The translations under genes and the position numbers were made by a program. Below the pieces are notes generated by a model, which was not told the origin of the DNA, did no database searches, and worked only from the letters and a program-made list of their open reading frames with translations. From Anaerolineales bacterium (GTDB lineage: Bacteria; Chloroflexota; Anaerolineae; Anaerolineales; UBA4823), in NCBI GenBank assembly GCA_016929095.1, contig JAFGJM010000038.1:29419-93418 (forward strand): a DNA stretch of 64,000 bases. The letters are read 5' to 3'. Position 1 is the first letter of the stretch. Each line of letters begins with the position of its first letter. Of this stretch, positions 35,798-44,730 are shown in pieces.

Positions 35798-37945
35798 TTA
35801 CTCTATGATAAACCACTGATTCGGGCGATAGGGATAGAAACGATAGAATTCGAAGGAAGTGATTTTCATAGGGGAGAAATTGCCCAGTCTCTCTTTGGTA
35901 ATCATAACACTGGGTGGTGAGCCGAGGACGCCAATCAACCACATGTTGTTCATGTGAATATCGCCGATTTCCTGTCCCGTTTTCACATATTCTTCTGACC
36001 CCGGTAGAGAAACTTTAAATTGCTGGGTTAATTCAAACAAGCGTTTCACGTCATCGGAAGGCTCAATCCCTGAAGCGCCATCTGATGCCATCCATTCTGC
36101 CCAGGGCAGTCCGGTGATAGGCTCGAGAACTTTGTCGCCAAAGGGCGGAGTGAAGCGATACTGGTTGGAGATGAACATCGGTTCGAGGACGGTGCCGCTG
36201 GTAAAGGTGGCGATGTCATGGTCATTGTTACTTACCATGGAGCGATACGCTTCGGTGGCGATTTCTTTTAGTTCTACTTTTACACCCACCGCTTCCCAGT
36301 ATGATTTCACCAGGTTCATCGCGTCGGAACTTACCGATTGGATGGTGTAGTTAAGGAAGATCACCAATCGTTTTCCGTCTGATCGCAGGCGCCAGCCGTC
36401 CGAATCGCGCTTATCCAAACCCACGCTGTCCAACAATTCATTGGCTTTGTCCACATTATATTCGGTCATATAAGTGTACCACTCAGGCTTGGCAAAACTT
36501 GCAGATGGATGAATGGGTACGCCTATAGAAATTTCTGCACACTCGCCAAAGCAAAGCACTTTATTGAATTCGCTGCGGTCAAGCGCCATGGACATGGCAT
36601 ATCGAAATTCTTTCTGGGAGAAGATCTCTGCTAATGCCGGGTCTTTGTGAGTGGCATTGAAACCCAGGTTGATACCGTCTGAACCGGCTTCTATCAAGGA
36701 AACCTTATATGTGCCATCCGCTTCATGTTGCTTAAAGACCGGCACCGAGCTAAAGGAAAGAGTCTGCGATTTGGCATCCACTTCGCCGTTGATGATTTTC
36801 AATTCAAGTACCTGAGCATCCTGGCTGTAGCTTTCACGCGTGGAGTCAATGTAAGGGAGTTGTTGCCCGGCTGTATCGACCGCAAAGAAATAAGGATTGG
36901 CAACCATTAATTGATATTCGGTGGTTTCTTCTACCATGAGATAGGATTCCAGGCGCGGAACACCCAAACGATGGACGCTGTCTACCCACTCGCCATGCCA
37001 GGTGAAGAAATACTCAACCCAACTGGCAAAGCCTTCAGCTTCAGCTTCAGCATTGATATCAGGATTATATTTGATATGTTTGGATTCAAGAAAGTGACGT
37101 GGGGCGAAAGGTCCGATCCAGGTGCTTGCCAGCCAGAACATCAAACCGGGCGCCGGAGCAGCCGTCTTGATCACAAAGGTCACATCATCCACCTTTTCGA
37201 TTACCATCGGTTCACCGCCAAAAACCCAATATGAAGGCAAATCGGGGGTAAGCTCTTTATTCATCAGGATGTCTTCATACCAAAACAGGACATCATCGGT
37301 AGTGAAGGGTTCGCCATCTGACCATTTATGTCCTTTGCGCAAGGTGATCGTGAACTCAGTCAGATCGTCATTGATCGAGTAATCTTTTGCGATATAAGGA
37401 ACAACGCTTTGTAAATCTTCACCATAGCGAAAAAGGTTGGCATGGCGAACACTGAGGAATTCAGAGTTACCGCTTTCTGGTCCGAGGGACAAACCCTCAA
37501 ATTGACCGCCGTACTTTCCGATTTCATAGTAGGGCACTTCCACCAGGGGCTCTTCAGGAAGGCGTTCTGATACATCGGCAGGGATGTCGCCAAATATTTC
37601 GACTAACCGCGCATCAATTTCAGCCCGTCCGCTAAATTGCATTTTCCCACCGGATAGTTCTTCGAATTCAGCCAAGTCATATTGATTGGGGTATTTTCCA
37701 ACCGCAATACCCATTCTATCTTCGGTTGTAATGGCAGGGGGAACGCCTTCGGTTTCGACCTCTTCTGCAGCAGGTTCTTCTGCAGCCGGTTCAGCCGTTG
37801 GTTCGACAGGTTCTTCGGCGGTTTCCGCCGGTATCTCTTCAACCGGAGGAATGGTCGGTAAAGGCGTGGGTTGCCCGCAGCTTGTTATCAGCATTGCGGT
37901 AACAATCAGGGCAATAACAATAATATGAAACTTGTTGGATTTCAT
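35798..37945 (-). CDS. Family 5 (peptide-type) solute-binding lipoprotein
   Basis: A 715-residue extracytoplasmic binding protein. The signal peptide ends in a lipobox (LITSCGQP, Cys about 23), followed by a Glu/Pro/Ala-rich tether (about 28-75). The family 5 core includes IAKDYSINDDLTEFTITLRKG, HKWSDGEPFTTDDVLFWYED and FRYAMSMALDRSEFN. It is longer than typical OppA/DppA (500-550) because of inserts, which suggests a bulky or unusual ligand. Ligands in the family range from peptides to oligosaccharides, opines and nickel, so the substrate is open. The ATG follows AAAGGAGCAGAAA. It is the first gene of a five-gene importer operon under operator A, with a leader of about 260 bases in which I see no gene. 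Confidence 0.92.
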   Translation of the reverse strand: MKSNKFHIIVIALIVTAMLITSCGQPTPLPTIPPVEEIPAETAEEPVEPTAEPAAEEPAAEEVETEGVPPAITTEDRMGIAVGKYPNQYDLAEFEELSGGKMQFSGRAEIDARLVEIFGDIPADVSERLPEEPLVEVPYYEIGKYGGQFEGLSLGPESGNSEFLSVRHANLFRYGEDLQSVVPYIAKDYSINDDLTEFTITLRKGHKWSDGEPFTTDDVLFWYEDILMNKELTPDLPSYWVFGGEPMVIEKVDDVTFVIKTAAPAPGLMFWLASTWIGPFAPRHFLESKHIKYNPDINAEAEAEGFASWVEYFFTWHGEWVDSVHRLGVPRLESYLMVEETTEYQLMVANPYFFAVDTAGQQLPYIDSTRESYSQDAQVLELKIINGEVDAKSQTLSFSSVPVFKQHEADGTYKVSLIEAGSDGINLGFNATHKDPALAEIFSQKEFRYAMSMALDRSEFNKVLCFGECAEISIGVPIHPSASFAKPEWYTYMTEYNVDKANELLDSVGLDKRDSDGWRLRSDGKRLVIFLNYTIQSVSSDAMNLVKSYWEAVGVKVELKEIATEAYRSMVSNNDHDIATFTSGTVLEPMFISNQYRFTPPFGDKVLEPITGLPWAEWMASDGASGIEPSDDVKRLFELTQQFKVSLPGSEEYVKTGQEIGDIHMNNMWLIGVLGSPPSVMITKERLGNFSPMKITSFEFYRFYPYRPNQWFIIE

Positions 37946-38190
37946 TTTCTGCTCCTTTATTTGATTTCTGTTAAAAAAACTGGGATGGTTTCTTTATTGC
38001 TTGATGGGATATCAGGAAACGGTTAACCTCCTTCCCTTTTTTATCTATTTTAATGTGATAGACGAACTTGTAGCAACAAAGCCAAGAATAACAACCGAAG
38101 ACTCTCTTAACGCAATGCATTAAGAATCCTTCCCCCAAAAAACCGAAACAATGCAACTAATCAATGGTGATATCATTATTGACATTTCAA

Positions 38191-38245
38191 TGGTATTAAC
38201 CACTATACCTAACAAGATTATAACAAATCACAGTGCATTTTTCAA
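38191..38245 (-). promoter_or_regulatory. Promoter and operator A (ABC importer operon)
   Basis: On the minus strand: -35 TTGAAA (38240-38245), a 17-bp spacer, -10 TATAAT (38217-38222), then the operator GGTATAGTGGTTAATACC (38192-38209). The operator contains TGGTATTAACCA on the plus strand, a TGGT-N4-ACCA palindrome as used by HutC/UTRA-type GntR repressors. Position right after the -10 box suggests repression by blocking transcription start. Confidence 0.88.
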
Positions 38246-38291
38246 GGTCTTTTATCGTGAAATATGAGGTAAAATTTCTGAATTACACGTC

Positions 38292-38345
38292 TTGACAACC
38301 CTTCATATTTCTTCTATACTATCGATAGGTATAGTGGTTAATACC
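38292..38345 (+). promoter_or_regulatory. Promoter and operator B (HAD gene and gntR)
   Basis: On the plus strand: -35 TTGACA (38292-38297), a 17-bp spacer, -10 TATACT (38315-38320), then GGTATAGTGGTTAATACC (38328-38345), identical to operator A read on its own transcribed strand. It drives the HAD-like gene and the regulator gene, implying autoregulation. The two promoters A and B are divergent, with operators about 120 bp apart. Confidence 0.9.
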
Positions 38346-38408
38346 TTAATGGTTCGGCTGGCCGCGATTTTCCCGGTACCCATTTTGCCAGATCCAAAGG
38401 AGCTCATA

Positions 38409-39608
38409 TTGGAGCCTGCAATCGCCCTCTTCGACTTAGATAGCGTTCTGGTTTACCCTGGTGGTTACCAGACCGCTTTTTTTCAAACCATAAGGTACTT
38501 ATTACAGGCCATCGATATCGAGTATTTACTTCCCGGTGAAGAGATTTTCGACCTTTTTGAAGCTCATTCTGTGACCAGCGAATGGGATAAAATTCCTATC
38601 ACGCTGGCAATTATCCTTGAAGCGGTTTATCAAAATAATCCTCAACTGGCCGTTCCATTAAATTTCAATGAGGCTATTCAAGAGATAAAAGCAGCCCATC
38701 TGAACCAGGTTTCTATCGATTTTTCGGGGGTGATTACTACGATTGCACACGCATTCAATCAGGCGGATATTCCCTCACTGGGACTGCTCTATGCTATCGA
38801 AAATCACCATTTGCCTGCGCCTTTCTCTCAATGGAAATCCGCGCACCTGCTCCGAGACCTGTTACAAACAACTCGTGATGTTCATCGATCTTACCCCAAT
38901 CGCCTCTTTCAAAATTTTGTCCTGGGCTCGAAACGATTTCAAGAGGTCTACCATCTTCCCATCGAAGTAGACAGTGAATCGTTAATGCTACTAAACGATC
39001 GAGTTCTTATCTCACCAGACGCCAGAGATTGTCTTTCGCAATTATATAAAAAAGACGTATTAAGGATCGCGGCGTTAACTTTCCGCCCTTCACTACCCCC
39101 CAGGGAGGTTCTCGTCCTCGAAAAAGGGTATTCACCCGAAGCAGAAATGGCGCTTAGCCGGCTGCAACTGAATTCAATACCGCTGATCGGCTATGGGCGC
39201 ATTTCCTATCTTGCACAGCAAATTCACACTACACCGGATACCCTGATAAAACCATCGCCCGTTCAGGCTTTAGCAGGGATTGCCGCCGCATGGCTACGGA
39301 ACGAATGGCAGGCGCTAACCTGGGCATATGAGATCTATCGCCATCCATCTCATGAGAACTCGAAATTTATGCCTACGTCCTTCCAATGCCATGTGTTCGA
39401 AGACAGCACCCTGGGCATCATCTCAAGCCGGTCAGCCGTTGAAATACTGGAAAAATGTGGCTATCATATCGATATGCATACCTGGGGAATTTCTTCCAAT
39501 CATCGTAAAACACGGTCACTCGAAGCAGCCGGAGTTTCGGTTTTTCCCGATGTTAATGTAGCCATTTCTAAATTGAAGGATTATTTCCCGGATGAGGATC
39601 TACAATAA
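38409..39608 (+). CDS. HAD-like hydrolase
   Basis: The longest frame starts at a TTG that is the -35 box of promoter B, so it cannot be translated from there. The best start is TTG 38409, with AAGGAG six bases ahead, giving LEPAIALFDLDSVLVYP at the N-terminus as expected for HAD proteins. ATG 38349 is the alternative but has no ribosome binding site. Motif I is FDLDSVLV (second Asp present); a late VFEDSTLGIISSRSAVEIL (about residue 330) resembles HAD motif III/IV plus following helix. The 399-residue protein has a large cap-like insert between these. A phosphatase-type role on a substrate of the regulon is likely but unproven. The regulator gene follows after 80 bases. Confidence 0.75.
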   Translation: MEPAIALFDLDSVLVYPGGYQTAFFQTIRYLLQAIDIEYLLPGEEIFDLFEAHSVTSEWDKIPITLAIILEAVYQNNPQLAVPLNFNEAIQEIKAAHLNQVSIDFSGVITTIAHAFNQADIPSLGLLYAIENHHLPAPFSQWKSAHLLRDLLQTTRDVHRSYPNRLFQNFVLGSKRFQEVYHLPIEVDSESLMLLNDRVLISPDARDCLSQLYKKDVLRIAALTFRPSLPPREVLVLEKGYSPEAEMALSRLQLNSIPLIGYGRISYLAQQIHTTPDTLIKPSPVQALAGIAAAWLRNEWQALTWAYEIYRHPSHENSKFMPTSFQCHVFEDSTLGIISSRSAVEILEKCGYHIDMHTWGISSNHRKTRSLEAAGVSVFPDVNVAISKLKDYFPDEDLQ

Positions 39609-39688
39609 CATCGTTTATGGATTACCTTTGATATAATCAATTGTTAATAGGATCACACTTAAAAATACTAAAGTGATGACAAACGGTT

Positions 39689-40480
39689 ATGACAGGGAAT
39701 AAATTACCCATTCACGAACAAATCCGCGCCTATATTCACTCGAAAATACTCTCGGGTGACTGGCCTTCCGGATATCAAATCCCCTCGGAAAGGGAATTGA
39801 GCGAACAATTCCATGTGAGCCGGGTTACCGTTCGCCAGGCATTGATCAACCTGGCAGCGGAGGGATTGGTGCGGCGTATTCAAGGCCTGGGAACGTTCGT
39901 TTCGATCCCAAAAATCGAGATGGTTCAAGGAGAATTGATCAGCATCACCACACTGATGCAAAAACAAGGCCGTATTCCCGAGACCATCTTAACCAAGTTA
40001 CACCGCGAACCGCTAAACGCTGTTAACGCTGAGTTGTTAGGATATCCAATTGGCGAAGAGATATATGTGATCCAGCGCATCCGCCGAGCAAATGGGGTTA
40101 ATGTAGTCGTCGAGAATACCATGTTACCTTATCGCAAACTGCCTGATATTGATAAATACGATCTGGTAGCTTCTTCGGTGTTCTCATTAATGGCTGAAGT
40201 ATATAACTATAATGAGTTAATGGTTTATCAAACCATCGAAGCTGGTATCGCCAATAAAGAAGTCGCCAACCTCTTACAAGTTGAGGAAAAATCCCCCATC
40301 GTCGGCGTCAACAGAATCACCCGCGATATGTCTAACGAAGTGGTTGAATATGCACAAGATTATTATCCTGCCGACCGGATATGTTTCGTTTATAACGGGA
40401 AGATAAATTTAAAAGAAAGCCAGCTTAAATTTCGCGAAACGTTTCTCCCCACAATTGAAACAAATTGGTCTAACAGGTAA
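39689..40480 (+). CDS. GntR-family transcriptional regulator, HutC/UTRA subfamily
   Basis: A 263-residue repressor. The N-terminal winged helix-turn-helix (about 8-75) has IPSERELSEQFHVSRVTVRQALINLAAEGLVRRIQGLGTFV. The UTRA ligand-binding domain (about 95-245) has IQRIRRANGVNVVVENTMLPY and VVEYAQDYYPADRICF. It lies between the importer and the phosphodiesterase operons, and three identical-type operators sit in the three promoters around it, so it is the obvious candidate for the repressor of all three units and of itself. The inducer is expected to be a phosphorylated or small metabolite of the imported compound. A strong terminator follows 12 bases after the stop. Confidence 0.93.
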   Translation: MTGNKLPIHEQIRAYIHSKILSGDWPSGYQIPSERELSEQFHVSRVTVRQALINLAAEGLVRRIQGLGTFVSIPKIEMVQGELISITTLMQKQGRIPETILTKLHREPLNAVNAELLGYPIGEEIYVIQRIRRANGVNVVVENTMLPYRKLPDIDKYDLVASSVFSLMAEVYNYNELMVYQTIEAGIANKEVANLLQVEEKSPIVGVNRITRDMSNEVVEYAQDYYPADRICFVYNGKINLKESQLKFRETFLPTIETNWSNR

Positions 40481-40491
40481 ATTATTATCGA

Positions 40492-40525
40492 AAAAAAAGG
40501 CGGCATCTATTAGCCGCCTTTTTTT
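40492..40525. terminator. Bidirectional terminator between gntR and the aminotransferase gene
   Basis: AAAAAAAGGCGGC (40492-40504) pairs with GCCGCCTTTTTTT (40513-40525) around an eight-base loop. The A-run and T-run give a U-tract on both strands. It ends the plus-strand HAD-gntR unit and the minus-strand four-gene operon, which stops at 40539. Confidence 0.93.
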
Positions 40526-40538
40526 GTTTTCAGAGCAT

Positions 40539-41639
40539 TTATCCCTTTTTGATCTCTTCGACCAATTCAGAAAATGCTTCGATGAATTTCTTGTTCTCAT
40601 CCTCTTGCCCTACCGTCACGCGGAAGAAACCTTTTCCAATGTTATGCCCGCTCATGGGACGAATGAAGATGCCTTTTTTCACCATGAGATCGCGCAGTTC
40701 GAGGGCGGTTTTATCCAGGATACCGGCATCGATCAAGACGAAATTACCCTGCGATGGGAAGGCATAGATTCCTGGCAGCTTGTTGATTTCTTCCTGGATG
40801 TATAAACGTCCGTCAATCACCACTTTTCGTTTCCGTTCTAAATCGGCTTCATCTTCAAGTTCTGCCAATGCCGCAGCGATGGTCGGCAAACTGACATTCC
40901 AGGGGATCTTCACCCGGTTGAAATAATTAGCCAGGCGTTCGTCGCACAACACGTAACCCAGGCGGAAACCTGCCAGACCATACGCTTTTGAGAAGGTGCG
41001 ATTAACCACCATATGTGGATATTTTTTAATCAAGCCAACTCGGGTGATAACTTCATCCTGTAATTCATAATAGGCTTCATCGAAAAACACCGGAACGCCT
41101 AATTCAAGAATCTTGATCAAGTCTTCTTCCGGCATCAGGGTGCCGGTGGGATTGTTCGGCGAACATAAGAAGATCAATTTAGTCTTCTCAGTGACCGCCG
41201 CGATCATCTTTTCCACTTCGAACTTATACTCCACACTAGTGGGGATGATGACCGGGATTCCGCCGTTGATCAACACGCGTGATTTATACATCGAAAACGT
41301 GGGGTCGGGTAAGATCACCTCGTCGCCCGGCCCGACAAATGTCCCGATGACAAAATTGATGATGTCGGTTGAGCCATTGCCCAGCACCACATTATCTGCG
41401 GTGAGGCCGGCTTTCTCGCCCAATATCTTCCTGAGTTCTGGTCCCGATCCGGGGTAGAGATTGCCCTGAATCGCTGCTTTGGTCAGCGCTTCGATAACTC
41501 TTTTGCTCGGCGGCACCAAATTTTCATTGGACATCATACGAAGAACTTCCGGATTTTCCCAGGCTACATCCATGTGTTTTGCGCTGTAGGGTTCAGAATT
41601 TTTTACCCATGGTACGATATACGCCTCAAAGGATTTCAT
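40539..41639 (-). CDS. PLP-dependent aminotransferase, HisC-like
   Basis: A 366-residue fold-type I aminotransferase. PLP-binding motifs include GNGSTDIINFVIGTFV, LCSPNNPTGTLMP, VFFDEAYYEL and the Lys-containing FSKAYGLAGFRLGY; FIRPMSGHNIG carries the Arg for the carboxylate. The HisC/CobD group acts on histidinol phosphate, threonine phosphate, aromatic or phosphono amino acids. No other histidine gene is here, and it is the last gene of the operon with two phosphodiesterases and an MFS transporter, so a role in breaking down an amino-containing product of that pathway is as likely as histidine synthesis. GGAGGT precedes the ATG by ten bases. Confidence 0.85.
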   Translation of the reverse strand: MKSFEAYIVPWVKNSEPYSAKHMDVAWENPEVLRMMSNENLVPPSKRVIEALTKAAIQGNLYPGSGPELRKILGEKAGLTADNVVLGNGSTDIINFVIGTFVGPGDEVILPDPTFSMYKSRVLINGGIPVIIPTSVEYKFEVEKMIAAVTEKTKLIFLCSPNNPTGTLMPEEDLIKILELGVPVFFDEAYYELQDEVITRVGLIKKYPHMVVNRTFSKAYGLAGFRLGYVLCDERLANYFNRVKIPWNVSLPTIAAALAELEDEADLERKRKVVIDGRLYIQEEINKLPGIYAFPSQGNFVLIDAGILDKTALELRDLMVKKGIFIRPMSGHNIGKGFFRVTVGQEDENKKFIEAFSELVEEIKKG

Positions 41640-41669
41640 ATTTTTTATACCTCCAAAATGTGATCTTTT

Positions 41670-42926
41670 TTATAATGGTTTATAGTTTGTATTTATAGCA
41701 ATAGGCTTGCGAAATAAATTAATTCCAGATAGTAAAACAATAAGAAAACAAGCGCTGCTTAACAGATAGATCCAGTTCAACCCGATAAAAGGTAAAAGCG
41801 AATAGCAAAAGAAAGAACCAACCGCGCCTCCCAGGTCGCCGGCAGTGGCGTATAATCCCAATGCCTGTCCTTCGTTTTCTTTGGTCGTCAGATCGCCAAG
41901 CAATCCCGCCAATGATGAAAGAGCGGCGCCTACACTCAACGCATTGATGGTGAGAGAAATGATGATCCAGTCCATTGTTTCAGCATTCGCCAGGATCACA
42001 AAGCCAACAATGCCCAAGATCAAACTTAATAATATCACAGGCGCTCTGCCTGTTTTGCCGTCGGATAGACTGCCAAACAATGGGCTGAAAACACTGGAAA
42101 TAATATAACGAAAGGCAATCGAGAAGCCGCTGATGGTTGCCAACCCCAAATTCACCCCGCCAATGGTGAAACCGTCCGGGAATCTTTCAAGATAAAGCAA
42201 ACTTATCGTGCCTAACGCGATGCCATCATTCGCAAATTGGGTAACCCAATAAAACAATAGCACTGTTTTTATTTCGGGTTGACTGGATAACAAACGATAA
42301 TACCCATCCAGCAATGAGCCAAACATGGCTTTTATTGCCATTTTATCGATAATTTGCGCTGCATTCGGATCTTTTGGGATCAAAAAAGCGATCACCAGCC
42401 AGGAAACCACCGCCAGACAGCCGCATGCGAACATGGTTGTTGCGTAACCATATGAATCCGCCATGCTTCCGCCGAAAAACGAACCACCCGCCAGCCCCAC
42501 CATGAACCAGGTCATGAATACGCCGCTGAATTTACCCCGGTTTTCCAGGGTCGTTACATCGAAAATGTATGTCATACTCCCCAGGTAAATCAATACCCAG
42601 GCAAAACCCCAAGCTATGCGCAGCGACATATACGCCCAAAATCCATGAGCGCCTGCATATCCAAATGTGCAAATTACAGCCAGGGTATAGCCGATCAGTA
42701 AAAATCGGCGTTTCCCAATCCGTTGAATCAAATGTCCGGCAACCGGGTTTCCAATCACCCGTACCAGGCGGTTCACACCAAACATCACCCCAACCGCGCC
42801 CAGAGTCAATCCCACTTCCGCACGGAAAAGAGGCAATAATGCGAAGAGCGTCAGGTCGCCAGCCAACGCCAAACAAATCGCAATGCCAAGCGGATGAATA
42901 ATCCTACCGGGTGATTCGGTTGCCAT
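41670..42926 (-). CDS. Major facilitator superfamily transporter
   Basis: A 418-residue membrane protein with twelve predicted helices in two halves. The A-motif-like loop between helices 2 and 3 is GHLIQRIGKRRFLLIGY, with a matching GSLSDGKTGRAPVILLSL in the second half. Other helices include VGLAGGSFFGGSMADSYGY and SAALSSLAGLLGDLTTKENEGQALGLYATAGDLGGAVGSFF. Sugar-phosphate or drug efflux subfamily cannot be told apart by eye. It lies 16 bases after the phosphodiesterase gene and 30 bases before the aminotransferase gene. It may export a product or import a second substrate of the regulon. Confidence 0.9.
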   Translation of the reverse strand: MATESPGRIIHPLGIAICLALAGDLTLFALLPLFRAEVGLTLGAVGVMFGVNRLVRVIGNPVAGHLIQRIGKRRFLLIGYTLAVICTFGYAGAHGFWAYMSLRIAWGFAWVLIYLGSMTYIFDVTTLENRGKFSGVFMTWFMVGLAGGSFFGGSMADSYGYATTMFACGCLAVVSWLVIAFLIPKDPNAAQIIDKMAIKAMFGSLLDGYYRLLSSQPEIKTVLLFYWVTQFANDGIALGTISLLYLERFPDGFTIGGVNLGLATISGFSIAFRYIISSVFSPLFGSLSDGKTGRAPVILLSLILGIVGFVILANAETMDWIIISLTINALSVGAALSSLAGLLGDLTTKENEGQALGLYATAGDLGGAVGSFFCYSLLPFIGLNWIYLLSSACFLIVLLSGINLFRKPIAINTNYKPL

Positions 42927-42942
42927 TCAAAGATTCCCTATG

Positions 42943-43713
42943 CTAAACCTTCGCATCCACCAGACGGCGGATCAAGGCAGGGTCGTCACCAATGATGCCA
43001 TCACTGCCAATTTCGATAGCCCTGAGTCCATCTTCTTCTGTAACCGGGCTCCAAGACCAGACGGCAATCTCTGCGGCGTGCAGCCCTTGAACATCTTCTG
43101 CATTAACCGTTGAAAAATCCACCAATAAAACGGGGGAATCTAACTCCCGAGCCTGAGTGATGGCGTCCATCAAGTCAAAGGGGGCGTCATCGGGCAACCG
43201 CTCCCTGGTAATCATAAGTTGCGGTGCGATTTGCCGGGCGCGTGCGGCTGCCTCCGGGAAATACGTCGAGATAGATGCCCATTCAAATGCATCATATTTT
43301 TTGAATAAGCCCATCAATTTTTCAGCGATCACAACTGCCCGGTCGGTTTCTCCCCCCTTGATTTCGAAGCATACCTGAATACCCGCTTCTTTTACCAATA
43401 AAAATGTATCTTCGCAGGTTGGAATACGCTCACCGGCAAAATCGGGGTGAAAGAGTGAGCCTGCATCCATCTCGCGTAACTCTGCCAGAGTATAATCAGA
43501 GATTAAACCATCGGCTTTTATCGTTCTGCCCAGTTTGTAATCATGAGCCATCACCAATATCCCATCTTTTGAAATATTGATATCCGCTTCCAACATGTCG
43601 GCTTTAGCCTCAATCGCTCTACGATAAGCCGACATGGTGTTTTCCGGTGCATTGACCGAGCTTCCCCGGTGAGCGATAACCAACGGTTTGTTCTGATGCA
43701 TCCATTTATTCAT
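42943..43713 (-). CDS. Glycerophosphodiester phosphodiesterase (GDPD), paralog 1
   Basis: The start is set at ATG 43713 (MNKWMHQNKPLVIAHRG), which follows AGGAGG, not the 43746 frame start. The TIM-barrel GDPD motifs are VIAHRGSSVNAPENTMSAY (catalytic His and Glu), DMLEADINISKDGILVMAHD (metal-binding E-x-D and second His) and VCFEIKGGE. No signal peptide, so cytoplasmic. It hydrolyses glycerophosphodiesters to sn-glycerol 3-phosphate and an alcohol. It lies 145 bases after its paralog and heads the tight part of the operon with the MFS and aminotransferase genes. Confidence 0.93.
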   Translation of the reverse strand: MNKWMHQNKPLVIAHRGSSVNAPENTMSAYRRAIEAKADMLEADINISKDGILVMAHDYKLGRTIKADGLISDYTLAELREMDAGSLFHPDFAGERIPTCEDTFLLVKEAGIQVCFEIKGGETDRAVVIAEKLMGLFKKYDAFEWASISTYFPEAAARARQIAPQLMITRERLPDDAPFDLMDAITQARELDSPVLLVDFSTVNAEDVQGLHAAEIAVWSWSPVTEEDGLRAIEIGSDGIIGDDPALIRRLVDAKV

Positions 43714-43858
43714 AAACCAATACCTCCTATTTGCGCGCTGAAACATTCCGATATGATTAAGATCAGCTTCATTGCTTTTGTTTGATTTTTTGAAAAAAAT
43801 AAAACTGGCTACAATTCGAACCTTTAAGTGTCAGCGTGAGATATATCAGAATATCTTG

Positions 43859-44647
43859 CTACTTTTTTATGGGACGTAGTTTATTGACCAGTTCGAGAGC
43901 CAGTTTGGGATCATCTCCCATGACGCCATCTGCGCCGCTTTCAATAGATTTCAAAATCTCTTCTTCGGTCGTCGCCGGCCAGGCCCACATGGCAATATCT
44001 GCCTGGCGCATCGCCTGCATAAAATCCGGATACAGGTAACGGTGATGAATTTGTAGTGTTTCTGCGCCCAATCGATGAACCTGCCGAAGCGCTTCTTCTA
44101 AATCGGGTTCAACATCATCCGGTAATCTTTCCGGCGATAACAACAATTGAGGATATGCTTTTTTGGCTGATTCCAATGCATTGTGATGATAGGAAGACAT
44201 GAACGCCCACTCGAAAGCATCATGTTTTTTAAATAACTCAACCAGCTTATCGGCAATCACAACGGCGCGCTTGGGATTGCCGCCCTTCACCTCAAAACAC
44301 ATATATACCCCTGCCTTTTTTCCGAAAGCCAGAGCCTCTTCAGTGGTCGGGATTTTCACCCCGGTATATTCCTTACCCATCCAGGAACCTGCATCCGCCT
44401 TGCGTAACTCATCGATCGTAAAGTCATGCACGGCAGAACCCTTCAGATCGGTGGTGCGTCCTAAAAACCAATCATGCATCATCACCAATACGCCATCTTT
44501 ACTGATATTAACGTCGGTTTCAATCATATCCACCCCGACCTGGGTGGCAAGTTCATAAGCCGGTAAGGTATTCTCAGGGGCAACGACTGAATACCCGCGA
44601 TGAGCAATGACCAGGGGTCTTTCACGTTTTATCCAAGGATTTGACAT
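43859..44647 (-). CDS. Glycerophosphodiester phosphodiesterase (GDPD), paralog 2
   Basis: The start is set at ATG 44647 (MSNPWIKRERPLVIAHRG), preceded by GCGGAGAG; the frame open to 44716 adds 23 residues from the leader. Motifs: VIAHRGYSVVAPENTLPAY, DMIETDVNISKDGVLVMMHD, MCFEVKGGNPKRAVVIADKL. It is a close paralog of the next gene (same motif spacing, same length), pointing to a tandem duplication with divergence, perhaps towards different head groups. It is the first gene under operator C and is read with paralog 1, the MFS gene and the aminotransferase gene. Confidence 0.93.
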   Translation of the reverse strand: MSNPWIKRERPLVIAHRGYSVVAPENTLPAYELATQVGVDMIETDVNISKDGVLVMMHDWFLGRTTDLKGSAVHDFTIDELRKADAGSWMGKEYTGVKIPTTEEALAFGKKAGVYMCFEVKGGNPKRAVVIADKLVELFKKHDAFEWAFMSSYHHNALESAKKAYPQLLLSPERLPDDVEPDLEEALRQVHRLGAETLQIHHRYLYPDFMQAMRQADIAMWAWPATTEEEILKSIESGADGVMGDDPKLALELVNKLRPIKK

Positions 44648-44730
44648 AGAACTCTCCGCATTGTATGAAACAAGATGTTTTGTAGAAATTATGAGATTTG
44701 AACGAAAACCGGTCATCCGGTCATGTTAAC

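Noticed and set aside
40455..40805. Plus-strand ORF across the gntR end and aminotransferase end
   Set aside because: It runs through the bidirectional terminator at 40492-40525 and is antisense to the aminotransferase gene.
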